The position numbers and the translations under genes are program-made. From positions 1 to 10,342 of the forward strand of contig JAQGKB010000001.1 in the NCBI GenBank assembly GCA_028290345.1: a stretch of 10,342 nucleotides of DNA, in the 5' to 3' direction. The notes under the pieces were generated by a model. It was not told the origin of the DNA and did not search any database. It worked only from the letters and a program-made list of their open reading frames with translations. This DNA is from Hyphomicrobiales bacterium (GTDB taxonomy: Bacteria; Pseudomonadota; Alphaproteobacteria; Rhizobiales; Devosiaceae). Positions 1-6,145 of the stretch are shown here, in pieces. Each line of letters starts with the position of its first letter. Position 1 is the stretch's first letter.

Positions 1-641
1 ACGCCCTTGGCGCCATCGTCATTGGTGAACACCGGGCAGCCGGCTACTTCGGTCCAGCCGCCGTCACCTGCCAGCGCCGTCAGCCCCTTCTTGCCACTGA
101 GCGCGTCACGAGTACCCTGCGCACGGCGCAGGATGTTGTCAGCAGCGGCATTGCCCTGAATCGTGCAGACGGTACCTCCATTCGGCTTGGCTTTCTTGAT
201 GTATTCGCCGATCTTGACGCCCATCAGGTAATTGTCGGTCCCGAGATAGGTCTTGCGCAGTGATGCATCCGAGGCTTGCAGGTCAGCATCGATCGTCATC
301 ACTGGGATGGTCGGGTTGGCGCTCTTGAGCGTCTGCGCGATCAGCGGCGCGTTCGAAGGCGAAATTGCAAGGGCAGCCGTATCGGGCTTGCTCAGCATAT
401 CGCCGACGATCTGGGCTTCACCCGCCTCGTCCGAGGTCGATGCCGGACCGGTATAGAAGCACTGGTATTCGGAGCTGGCGTTCTCGGAGTTCCACTTCTC
501 GCAGCCCTGATGGATGGCTTCGAAGAACGGATTGTCGAGCCCCTTCACCACGATGACCAACTGCTTCTTGGCGGCCATCGCCGGGCTGGCGGCAAGCGCC
601 AGAGTCGCCGCCGCAATCAATAGTACGGATAGTCCCTTCAT
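1..641 (-). CDS. Sugar ABC transporter periplasmic substrate-binding protein (C-terminus beyond left edge)
   Basis: About 213 N-terminal residues are present and the gene runs off the left edge. An AGGGAGGG ribosome binding site lies just upstream of the ATG at 641. Residues 1-23 form a Sec signal peptide (Lys2, an Ala/Leu-rich core, cleavage after Ala-Met-Ala). The mature part has the periplasmic-binding-protein type 4 (ribose/xylose-like) fold pattern: a first beta strand LVIVVKGLDNPFF, then a helix, AISPSN near residue 90, VMTIDAD, and YLGTDNYLMG at the hinge side. Members of this family deliver sugars to a membrane permease/ATPase pair. The ligand cannot be read from the sequence; frcB-like fructose or ribose binders are the nearest relatives I recognise. 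It is divergent from the ATPase and permease genes at 939-2684, which are almost certainly its partners. The separation from them is unusual, because such genes normally lie in one operon. Confidence 0.9.
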   Translation of the reverse strand, partial: MKGLSVLLIAAATLALAASPAMAAKKQLVIVVKGLDNPFFEAIHQGCEKWNSENASSEYQCFYTGPASTSDEAGEAQIVGDMLSKPDTAALAISPSNAPLIAQTLKSANPTIPVMTIDADLQASDASLRKTYLGTDNYLMGVKIGEYIKKAKPNGGTVCTIQGNAAADNILRRAQGTRDALSGKKGLTALAGDGGWTEVAGCPVFTNDDGAKG

Positions 642-938
642 TATTCCCTCCCTGAAAATGGAGAACTGCGCCTGGCGTCCGCATTATTATGCGGTTCCGA
701 CAAGTGTTTTGCGTCCTCCGTTCCGGCAGCTAATAACGACAAACACCGCCAGTCAACGAATATTGTCCTGCGAGTGGCCATTTTCGTCGAGGCTCCGTTG
801 ACGCCAGCACGGGCATTTGCGTAAGTTCCGTTGGCGTCTACCTCGGGGGGAGGAGGCACGGGTGTCTTTGTGAATACGACTTGGTCCGCATCCGGACAAA
901 GGCGTAGTTGCAATGATGCGGCGGAGGTAACAAGACCG
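642..938. promoter_or_regulatory. Divergent intergenic regulatory region of the sugar transporter
   Basis: This 297 bp stretch separates the leftward binding-protein gene from the rightward ATPase gene and must hold both promoters. A possible leftward promoter is TTGACT (756-751) with TATTAG (735-730), but its 15 bp spacer is short. The heptamer TGGCGTC occurs at 673-679 and 832-838, and its complement GACGCCA at 800-806, so a 7 bp stem or a pair of operator half-sites is possible. A GTCCG/CGGAC inverted repeat lies at 884-897. I see no convincing gene here. The reading frame can be extended upstream to a TTG at 831, but that extension shows no conserved cassette sequence. Confidence 0.6.
679..694. 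repeat. Perfect inverted repeat, candidate operator
   Basis: CCGCAT-TATT-ATGCGG has two perfect 6 bp arms around a 4 bp AT-only spacer. It lies 37 bp upstream of the binding-protein start codon, between that start and the likely promoter elements. This is a typical place for a sugar-responsive repressor (LacI, ROK or DeoR type), though it could also form a small hairpin in the 5' leader. No regulator gene is visible in the window, so the binding protein is unknown. Confidence 0.45.
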
Positions 939-1679
939 GTGTCTGTCCTAGAACTTACCAATATCTCCAAGCATTTTGGCGCCATCCAGGCCGTCAACGA
1001 CGTATCGCTCTCGCTGGAAGCAGGAGAGGTGGTCGGCCTGATGGGCGACAACGGCGCAGGCAAGTCCACGCTGGTGAAGATGATCGCCGGCAACTTTCAG
1101 CCCAGCCATGGCACGATGCGAATGGACGGCAAGGAACTCGTGCTGCATAAGCCGGTCGACGCCCGCAGGCATGGCATCGAAATCGTCCACCAGGACCTGG
1201 CGCTCTGCAACAATTTGACCGCCGCCGCGAACGTTTTTCTCGGCCGTGAATTGCGCCGGGGCTTCGGCCCGCTGCGGATCCTCGACTACGCCGGCATGTA
1301 CAAGCGCGCCGGTCAGATCTTTGCCGAACTGAAGTCGGAGACGCGCCCGCGCGACCTCATCAGGCAGATGTCCGGCGGCCAGCGCCAGGCCGTGGCGATC
1401 GCGCGCACGCGGCTGTCGGACGCCAAGATCGTGCTTATGGACGAGCCGACCGCAGCGATTTCAGTCCGGCAGGTGGCCGAGGTGCTCAACCTGATCCGAC
1501 GGTTGCGCGACCAGGGCATCACCGTGGTCCTCATCAGCCACCGCATGCCCGACGTTTTCGATGTTGCCGACCGGGTAATCGTGTTGCGGCGCGGCCGCAA
1601 GGTCGCCGACAAGCGGATTGCCGACAGTTCTCCGGTAGAGGTCACCGGGCTCATCACCGGCGCGATAGAACAGGTTTAG
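939..1679 (+). CDS. Sugar ABC transporter ATP-binding protein, single cassette (FrcA-like)
   Basis: This 246-aa cytoplasmic ATPase powers sugar import with the permease just downstream. The ABC cassette is complete: Walker A GDNGAGKST (36-44), Q-loop Gln85, signature SGGQRQ (145-150), Walker B IVLMDEPT (164-171) and H-loop His201. Only one cassette is present, whereas RbsA/XylG-type sugar ATPases carry two; this matches the FrcA subfamily (about 250-260 aa), which would work as a homodimer. The D-loop region reads TAAIS, where relatives often have TAALG. I chose the GTG at 939 because it gives the family length and follows GGAGG at 923-927. The frame stays open back to a TTG at 831, but those 36 extra residues are low-complexity and match no cassette sequence. 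The permease gene begins 6 bp after the stop, so the two are co-transcribed. Confidence 0.9.
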   Translation: MSVLELTNISKHFGAIQAVNDVSLSLEAGEVVGLMGDNGAGKSTLVKMIAGNFQPSHGTMRMDGKELVLHKPVDARRHGIEIVHQDLALCNNLTAAANVFLGRELRRGFGPLRILDYAGMYKRAGQIFAELKSETRPRDLIRQMSGGQRQAVAIARTRLSDAKIVLMDEPTAAISVRQVAEVLNLIRRLRDQGITVVLISHRMPDVFDVADRVIVLRRGRKVADKRIADSSPVEVTGLITGAIEQV

Positions 1680-1685
1680 GGGCAA

Positions 1686-2684
1686 ATGGCAGTCACACTC
1701 GACCAGACCATAGCGCAGCGCCAGCACAACTGGCTTTCGACGCTCCTGAAGAGCCAGGCCTTCTGGGTTTTCATCGCCATCGTCGTGGCGTGCATCTTCC
1801 TCTCCTTCGCGACCAATTCGTTCGCGACTCCGAAGAATGTCTACAACATCACCCGCAATGTCACATTCACCGCCATCATCGCGCTGGGCATGACCATGGT
1901 GATCATCACCGGCGGCATCGATCTGTCGGTGGGGTCCGTGCTTTGCCTTTGCAGCATGATGCTGGCGGTCACGATGCATGCCGGCTGGAGCATCGAGGCC
2001 GGCATCGCTGCCGCCATCCTTACGGCGCTGGTCATCGGGGCGTTCAATGGCGTGCTGATCGCGTATCTAGGCTTTCCACCCTTCGTGGTGACGCTCGGCA
2101 TGCTGTCGATCGCGCGCAGCCTTGCGATGGTCGCGTCCAACAACACGGTGGTTTTCCAGTTTGGGCCCGATCACGACAAGCTGCTGGCGCTGGGCGGCGG
2201 CGCTTGGGTTTTCGGCATCGCAAATCCGGTGATCTACACTTTGTTACTCGCGCTACTGACCGGCTTTATCCTCCGTTGGACGAAATTCGGCCGCCATCTC
2301 TATGCCATCGGCGGCAACGAGCATGCCGCCACCTTGACCGGCGTACCCGTGCGCATGATCAAGGTTGCGGTCTATATGATCTCGGCCCTATCTGCCGGCA
2401 TCGCAGGCATCGTCGAAACCGGCTGGCTGGGTGCGGTTACCACCAATATCGGCGCCGGGATGGAGTTGCAGGTCATTGCCGCGGCGGTTATCGGGGGCGC
2501 CAGCCTTGTCGGCGGCGTCGGCACGGCGTTCGGCGCAATCGTTGGCGCAGCCCTCATCGAAGTCATCCGCAACAGCCTGGGCCTGCTTGGCATCAACGCC
2601 TTCTGGCAGGGCACCTTCATCGGCAGTTGCATTATCATTGCGGTCGCCTTCGAGCGAGTCCGCCAGTTGCGGTCGACCGATTAG
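1686..2684 (+). CDS. Sugar ABC transporter permease (ribose/fructose type, BPD_transp_2)
   Basis: The 332-aa inner-membrane permease forms the sugar channel, probably as a homodimer docked on the ATPase encoded just upstream. It has about eight to ten hydrophobic segments after a short cytoplasmic N-terminus; the first spans about residues 26-43. Family hallmarks are GGIDLSVGS (76-84) in the conserved second span, the cytoplasmic coupling segment FGRHLYAIGGNEHAA (201-215), and the Gly-rich GGASLVGGVGT (270-280). The length is normal for RbsC/FrcC relatives. The start ATG lies 6 bp after the ATPase stop, with AGGGG (1678-1682) overlapping that stop codon, which suggests translational coupling. 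The substrate cannot be deduced. Operon order is ATPase then permease, with the binding protein divergent. Confidence 0.93.
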   Translation: MAVTLDQTIAQRQHNWLSTLLKSQAFWVFIAIVVACIFLSFATNSFATPKNVYNITRNVTFTAIIALGMTMVIITGGIDLSVGSVLCLCSMMLAVTMHAGWSIEAGIAAAILTALVIGAFNGVLIAYLGFPPFVVTLGMLSIARSLAMVASNNTVVFQFGPDHDKLLALGGGAWVFGIANPVIYTLLLALLTGFILRWTKFGRHLYAIGGNEHAATLTGVPVRMIKVAVYMISALSAGIAGIVETGWLGAVTTNIGAGMELQVIAAAVIGGASLVGGVGTAFGAIVGAALIEVIRNSLGLLGINAFWQGTFIGSCIIIAVAFERVRQLRSTD

Positions 2685-2693
2685 GGGCAGGAC

Positions 2694-2810
2694 TCATTGA
2701 CCGAGCCCAAAGATAACGGCTGCCGCGATGCAGATAGTGCCGAAGAATGTGTGCAGCGATCGTAACGCATTGAGATAACGCTGCCAGTCTTCTATTACCT
2801 TTGCGAACAT
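2694..2810 (-). CDS. Possible 38-aa single-span membrane microprotein
   Basis: An ATG at 2810 opens a 38-codon frame ending in TGA at 2694-2696. A GGCGGAGA sequence sits just upstream as a ribosome binding site. The protein has a charged, amphipathic N-terminal half (MFAKVIEDWQRYLNALRSLH) and a hydrophobic C-terminal half (FFGTICIAAAVIFGLGQ) long enough for one membrane span. It ends 9 bp from the permease stop, so the two genes converge. I recognise no family. A chance frame of this length is quite possible; the ribosome binding site and the clear split between charged and hydrophobic halves argue for a real gene. Confidence 0.42.
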   Translation of the reverse strand: MFAKVIEDWQRYLNALRSLHTFFGTICIAAAVIFGLGQ

Positions 2811-2915
2811 ATTCTCCGCCTTGGCGCTGTCGATTCAAAGTCTTGCAGTATGTTGCGGGCAACCGACAGCTTTCCAACCCCGCAGCCATGATTTTGGCCA
2901 AGGAGGAGCCTCACG

Positions 2916-3569
2916 ATGACCATCACTATTACCGCCTTTGAATGGTCACCCGATGGCGGCAAGGGACTAGCGTGTGATACGCGCGTTCGCTGGGCGCTGG
3001 AAGAAGTTGGCCAACCTTACGAGGTTCGCCTTGTTTCGTTCCGTGCGATGAAGGAACCCGCGCATCTGGCGCTTCATCCCTTCGGCCAGATTCCGACCTA
3101 CGAAGAAGGCGATCTCGCCCTGTTCGAGACAGGGTCAATCGTCTTGCATATCGCCGAACGTCATGCGGGCCTGCTGCCGGACGATGCCAACGGGCGGGCG
3201 CGCGCGATCACATGGATGTTCGCCGCGCTCAGCACGGTGGAGCCGCCGATCCTTGAACACGCAACCGCGAGGCTCCTGGAGGGCGATAAGTCCTGGAGTA
3301 AGGAACGCCTGCCTCTGGTCCAGGATCGCGTCCGCGATCGGTTGAAGCAACTTTCCTCTCGCCTTGGCGATGCCGACTGGCTCGATGGTCCGTTCAGTGC
3401 GGGCGACCTGATGATGGTGTCGGTGCTGCTCAGGCTGAGATCATCGGGCATTCTGGATGAATTTCCGAAGCTTGCCGCCTATGTCGCCCGTGGCGAAGCG
3501 CGCCCCGCCTACAAACGGGCTTTCGACGCCCAATTGGTTCTTTACAGCGGCAAGCCTCCGACCGGCTGA
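2916..3569 (+). CDS. Glutathione S-transferase family protein
   Basis: This 217-aa cytosolic protein has the two-domain GST layout. The N-terminal thioredoxin-like domain (about 1-85) contains the cis-proline loop PFGQIPTYEEG (Pro60) and the glutathione gamma-Glu contact ETGSI (Glu71-Thr72), where the usual Glu-Ser pair is Glu-Thr. The C-terminal helical domain (about 92-205) has the N-capping box SAGD (161-164) after DWLDGPF. GSTs conjugate glutathione to electrophiles or reduce peroxides; the substrate here is unknown. The N-terminus SPDGGKGLACDTRVRWALEE resembles a GST subgroup common in rhizobia. A strong AAGGAGGAG precedes the ATG. The gene stands alone on the plus strand and converges on the YbhB-like gene 75 bp away. 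Confidence 0.9.
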   Translation: MTITITAFEWSPDGGKGLACDTRVRWALEEVGQPYEVRLVSFRAMKEPAHLALHPFGQIPTYEEGDLALFETGSIVLHIAERHAGLLPDDANGRARAITWMFAALSTVEPPILEHATARLLEGDKSWSKERLPLVQDRVRDRLKQLSSRLGDADWLDGPFSAGDLMMVSVLLRLRSSGILDEFPKLAAYVARGEARPAYKRAFDAQLVLYSGKPPTG

Positions 3570-3644
3570 TTGAGGTCCGTCCTGGCCACGAAGTCGTCAT
3601 CCGAATTTTTCGTTCAGTTTCTAGGTCGTGACCCCGGGAACTCG

Positions 3645-4115
3645 CTAGCGGGAATAGGTCCCGATCAACTCGGCTTGCCCGAGTAGATGGCCTTCCGCCG
3701 CGAGCCAAACCTCGCGCGCCGTCACCGGCCGTTGTGGCGCCAGGCTTTCGACATTCACTGCCGCCAGCCTGAAATGGTAGTGATGTATCCCGTGATCCTT
3801 CGGCGGCGCTGGACCGCCGTATCCAGGTTCGCCGAAATCGTTGATGGCAGTGCCATAGCCACCATAGCGCTCACTCGCGTCCATCCCCTCCGGCAATTGC
3901 CGTTGCTCGGCCTTGATATTGAAAATGCCCCAATGGCGGAAAGTGCCGTTCGGGGCATCAGGGTCCTCGACGATCAGTGCAAATCCCTTGGTTCCGGCCG
4001 GTGGATCACTCCATTCGAGCGGCGGCGAGAGGTTCTGGCCGTCGGCGGTGTATTTGAGGGGTATGGGTTGGCCAGCCGCAAACGCTGAACTCTTGAGTTC
4101 GAATGCCATTGCCAT
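3645..4115 (-). CDS. YbhB/YbcL-family PEBP-like (Raf kinase inhibitor-like) protein
   Basis: This 156-aa protein belongs to the phosphatidylethanolamine-binding protein family. It carries both signature motifs: DPDAPNGTFRHW (51-62) and YGGPAPPKDHGIHHYHF (99-115), whose Asp, His and Pro residues form the anion-binding pocket. There is no signal peptide, so it should be cytosolic. The biochemical role of bacterial members is poorly defined. Two starts are possible in MAMAF: the ATG at 4115 lies only 3 bp from AAGGAGGG (4126-4119), while the ATG at 4109 has a more usual 9 bp spacing and may be the real one. It is the last gene of a leftward operon, 12 bp after the DUF2267 gene. Confidence 0.92.
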   Translation of the reverse strand: MAMAFELKSSAFAAGQPIPLKYTADGQNLSPPLEWSDPPAGTKGFALIVEDPDAPNGTFRHWGIFNIKAEQRQLPEGMDASERYGGYGTAINDFGEPGYGGPAPPKDHGIHHYHFRLAAVNVESLAPQRPVTAREVWLAAEGHLLGQAELIGTYSR

Positions 4116-4127
4116 CCACCCTCCTTG

Positions 4128-4586
4128 TCAGGCGGCCGGGTTCATCCCTCGGGGTGGTCCGCTGTCCGGCCACAGGTCCTTTACCTCGCTGGGCATTGCG
4201 TCCTTGATGTTTTCCACCTGCCCAGGATCAACGAAGTGGTTGAGCACCTGAAACACCGCCTCGGCGGCTTCGGCTGGCGGCACCGGCTCGATATCACGCA
4301 GCCCGGCCACGATCAGTACGAGGAATTCCTCCGCTGTCCGCCATTTCTTGGGCTCTTGGCTGGGCTGCCATTGGTCGTAGTAGGCGCCACGAATAATTAG
4401 CGGCAATTGGGCTCCCAGATGCGCAGCGAGACCGAGCGGCACCCTGTCCCGCACAATGCGCAGAACCGTCCCCAGCACGTGCCACGCCACATGCCGGTCG
4501 GTCCCAAGTTGTCCCATGATTTCCGACAGCCACGTATTGGTGATCTGCAGGCTCTTGTCGAAAACCTCGAGGCCGGTTGCACTCAT
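4128..4586 (-). CDS. DUF2267 domain-containing protein
   Basis: This 152-aa, probably cytosolic helical protein matches DUF2267. Recognisable features are the early segment TWLSEIMGQLGTDRHVAWHV, the run LGAQLPLIIRGAYYDQW (family pattern AQLPxLLRGxYYxxW), and a second helical half ending HFVDPGQVENIKDAMPSEV, which resembles the repeated DUF2267 unit. The molecular function is unknown. From general knowledge, such genes often lie next to CBS-domain or other stress-associated genes in alphaproteobacteria. A GAGGAG sequence precedes the ATG. It is the middle gene of the operon, starting 18 bp after the CBS gene and ending 12 bp before the YbhB-like gene. Confidence 0.9.
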   Translation of the reverse strand: MSATGLEVFDKSLQITNTWLSEIMGQLGTDRHVAWHVLGTVLRIVRDRVPLGLAAHLGAQLPLIIRGAYYDQWQPSQEPKKWRTAEEFLVLIVAGLRDIEPVPPAEAAEAVFQVLNHFVDPGQVENIKDAMPSEVKDLWPDSGPPRGMNPAA

Positions 4587-4604
4587 GATCGTGCTCCTCG
4601 CTCG

Positions 4605-5024
4605 TTAGGCGTGATGTTCGGCGACCGCTTGCACCACCTCGCCCGCCAGTTCCCGATTCCCCACCGAGGCGATGTCGCCAAGCGACAGCATTCCGATCAT
4701 GCGCTTGTTCTCGTCGATGACCGGCAGGCGGCGTACCTTGTTGGCTTCCATCAGGCGCACCGCGTCATCCACGTCCTCATCCGCGCGACAATATAGAATG
4801 GGACCCGACATCACATCGCGCGCGGTCAAGGTCGACAGGTCGGCCCCATCTGCAACGCCTTTGCAGATGATGTCGCGATCGGTCACCATTCCCACCAGCC
4901 GGTCATTCTCCCCGATCGGGATCGAGCCGATGTCTTCGTCGCGCATGTCGCGCGCCAGCGCCTGGACGCTGGTGGTCGGTTCGACCCACGTAACACCTTT
5001 GTGCATTGCATCTCTGACCTTCAT
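4605..5024 (-). CDS. Two-CBS-domain protein
   Basis: The 139-aa soluble protein consists almost entirely of a CBS (Bateman) pair, which binds adenine nucleotides such as AMP, ATP or SAM and acts as an energy or redox sensor. CBS1 covers about residues 1-60 (MKVRDAM, IGSIP, LVGMVTDRDI with Thr48-Asp49-Arg50-Asp51). CBS2 covers about 68-125 (ARDVMS, VRRLPVID, MIGMLSLGDIA with Asp117). The Thr/Ser and Asp residues that hold the ribose are in place. I chose the ATG at 5024 because GGAGGAGG lies 6 bp upstream and the family begins with this KVRDAM-type motif; the frame stays open to 5144 but the extra sequence is not CBS-like. It is the first gene of the operon and is preceded by a general-stress-type promoter. 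Confidence 0.93.
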   Translation of the reverse strand: MKVRDAMHKGVTWVEPTTSVQALARDMRDEDIGSIPIGENDRLVGMVTDRDIICKGVADGADLSTLTARDVMSGPILYCRADEDVDDAVRLMEANKVRRLPVIDENKRMIGMLSLGDIASVGNRELAGEVVQAVAEHHA

Positions 5025-5154
5025 TTTCGCCTCCTCCACGGCTGGCTGGGCGGGCCGATAGCCCAAAAATGACGGCGGTAGGGAAGAGCATGCGCCCGTT
5101 CCCTGCCGCCTCGCGGTTGGGCTCATCCAATGATGAAACCGCACCGTCCTTCAA

Positions 5155-5179
5155 AACGATCACTCGACGCGTTGGTTCC
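5155..5179 (-). promoter_or_regulatory. EcfG-type general stress promoter of the CBS-DUF2267-PEBP operon
   Basis: On the minus strand GGAAC (5179-5175) is followed by exactly 16 bp and then CGTT (5158-5155). This is a full match to the alphaproteobacterial EcfG (extracytoplasmic sigma factor) consensus GGAAC-N16/17-CGTT. The predicted transcript start would leave a leader of about 120 nt before the CBS start codon at 5024. No sigma factor, PhyR or NepR gene is in the window, so the regulator would be encoded elsewhere. Confidence 0.65.
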
Positions 5180-5271
5180 CCCTGCCATGTCCAAAATTGC
5201 AGGCTTTTGCGGCCTCGTTTCGGCCCGTTTTGCGCAACAAAAGCTGGCCGCATCGCGTTCCAACTGGCCCT

Positions 5272-5304
5272 CTGTCCCGACAGGAGCAGGGTGCTATTTA
5301 GCAC
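5272..5304. repeat. Two adjacent short inverted repeats in the DUF2934 leader
   Basis: CTGTC-CC-GACAG (5272-5283) is followed 7 bp later by the perfect GTGCTA-TT-TAGCAC (5291-5304). The second repeat ends 2 bp before the GAGGT ribosome binding site of the DUF2934 gene. They could be operator sites or leader structure. Further upstream, at 5230-5237, lies the palindrome TTGCGCAA. The 2-nt spacers are too short for stable RNA loops without opening a base pair, which slightly favours a protein-binding role. Confidence 0.35.
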
Positions 5305-5317
5305 GTGAGGTAGTGAC

Positions 5318-5572
5318 TTGGACGACGACCACCCGGATGATTTGAAAGCCCAGCAAGCAGCACAGGAGTTCAGGGCCGCAGTGCGCGAAACTGCCTATTT
5401 CCTCTGGAAGCAGGACGGTTCCCCGCCCGGTCGCGATGCGGAGTACTGGCGCCTAGCGCGGGAAAAACACCTCCGCCAGCTTGCTTTCGACCGCTGGCTG
5501 CAAGAGGGCAGCCCTGCCGGGCGTGCTGACGCCAACTGGTTCGATGTCAGCAAAGAGGTCGACGAGGAATGA
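5318..5572 (+). CDS. DUF2934 domain-containing small protein
   Basis: This 84-aa, acidic, probably cytosolic protein contains two copies of the DUF2934 motif. The first is AYFLWKQDGSPPGRDAEYW (about 25-43) and the second AFDRWLQEGSPAGRADANW (about 55-73); both fit the pattern A-x-x-x-W-x-(Q/E)-(D/E)-G-S-P-x-G-R-x-x-x-x-W. The function of the domain is unknown. The start is a TTG, chosen because GAGGT (5307-5311) lies 6 bp upstream, an in-frame stop (TAG) lies at 5312-5314... just upstream of it, and no ATG exists in frame before the first motif. It diverges from the CBS operon and shares its 293 bp intergenic region. No good general-stress promoter is visible on its own strand. Confidence 0.85.
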   Translation: MDDDHPDDLKAQQAAQEFRAAVRETAYFLWKQDGSPPGRDAEYWRLAREKHLRQLAFDRWLQEGSPAGRADANWFDVSKEVDEE

Positions 5573-5671
5573 GACGCGACCGTCAGTAACGTTGCGGCCT
5601 GGATAAATACTCCTGTCCATCGGCGGATACGCTGGGCGTCTGTGCGACGAAGGCCATGTGTCGGGACGAAG

Positions 5672-5696
5672 GGAACAAACCTTTGTCTACTGCATT
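5672..5696 (+). promoter_or_regulatory. Possible EcfG-like promoter of the EF-hand gene
   Basis: GGAAC (5672-5676), a 16 bp spacer and CATT (5693-5696) match the GGAAC-N16-CGTT consensus at all but one base. The site lies about 70 bp upstream of the EF-hand gene start, a reasonable leader length. One mismatch in a four-base -10 element makes this much weaker than the site at 5155-5179. Confidence 0.35.
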
Positions 5697-5769
5697 TATT
5701 ACCGTGGTGAATAAATCTGCTTTGCCGATTGCGCCAATCTGCATCGGCACACAATAATGGAGAGTTGAA

Positions 5770-6075
5770 ATGAATAAAATTACAGCCTCTGTCATGGCTA
5801 TTGCGCTTGCTGCTGCTTCCGTCCCGACGGTCGTCTTGGCGCAGAACGCGGCGACAAGCCCTAATTTCGCGACGACCGATTCAGACAAGAGCGGTGAAGT
5901 GTCCTATGCCGAGATGGTCACCGCCTACCCGAAGATCACCGAGGACCAATTCAAACAGGCCGATGGCGACAACAGCGGCGGCCTCAATGAAAAGGAATTC
6001 ATGATCATCGCCGCCGCCACGGATTCGCTGTCAAAGGACACGCCGGCAGCCCCCGCCACTACGCAGCCGAAGTAG
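5770..6075 (+). CDS. Exported two-EF-hand calcium-binding protein
   Basis: This 101-aa precursor has a signal peptide (residues 1-24, cleavage predicted after Val-Leu-Ala24) and a mature protein with two canonical 12-residue EF-hand loops: DSDKSGEVSYAE (37-48) and DGDNSGGLNEKE (65-76). Both have acidic or polar ligands at positions 1, 3, 5 and 9, Gly at 6 and Glu at 12, so both should bind calcium. The tail is rich in Ala, Pro and Thr. It likely acts in the periplasm as a calcium sensor or buffer; no partner is evident. GGAGAG lies 7 bp before the ATG. A hairpin terminator follows the stop codon. Confidence 0.9.
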   Translation: MNKITASVMAIALAAASVPTVVLAQNAATSPNFATTDSDKSGEVSYAEMVTAYPKITEDQFKQADGDNSGGLNEKEFMIIAAATDSLSKDTPAAPATTQPK

Positions 6076-6097
6076 TCATTGCTACTCGGTGATTGCG

Positions 6098-6145
6098 CCG
6101 GAGTGACCTGTTCTCCTCGGAGACAAGGTGCTCCGGTTCTTATTT
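6098..6145 (+). terminator. Rho-independent terminator after the EF-hand gene
   Basis: A long imperfect hairpin has outer arms CCGGAG (6098-6103) and CTCCGG (6131-6136). The inner stem pairs CCTGTTCTCC (6107-6116) with GGAGACAAGG (6119-6128) at 8 of 10 positions around a two-base tip. The T-rich TTCTTATTT (6137-6145) follows. It begins 22 bp after the EF-hand stop. The stop codon of the convergent Lys/Ala-rich gene lies inside the T-rich tail; on that strand the hairpin lacks a T-run. Confidence 0.7.

Noticed and set aside
831..938. Upstream TTG start for the ATP-binding protein
   Set aside because: The extra 36 residues are Gly/Ser/Thr-rich and unlike the family N-terminus. The GTG at 939 has a ribosome binding site and gives the normal length.
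5025..5144. N-terminal extension of the CBS protein to 5144
   Set aside because: The extension is not CBS-like, would place the start close to the stress promoter with no ribosome binding site, and the ATG at 5024 has GGAGGAGG at good spacing.
5232..5260. Second GGAAC on the minus strand upstream of the CBS operon
   Set aside because: The element at the right distance is TTGT or TGTT rather than CGTT, and a perfect site lies nearer to the operon.
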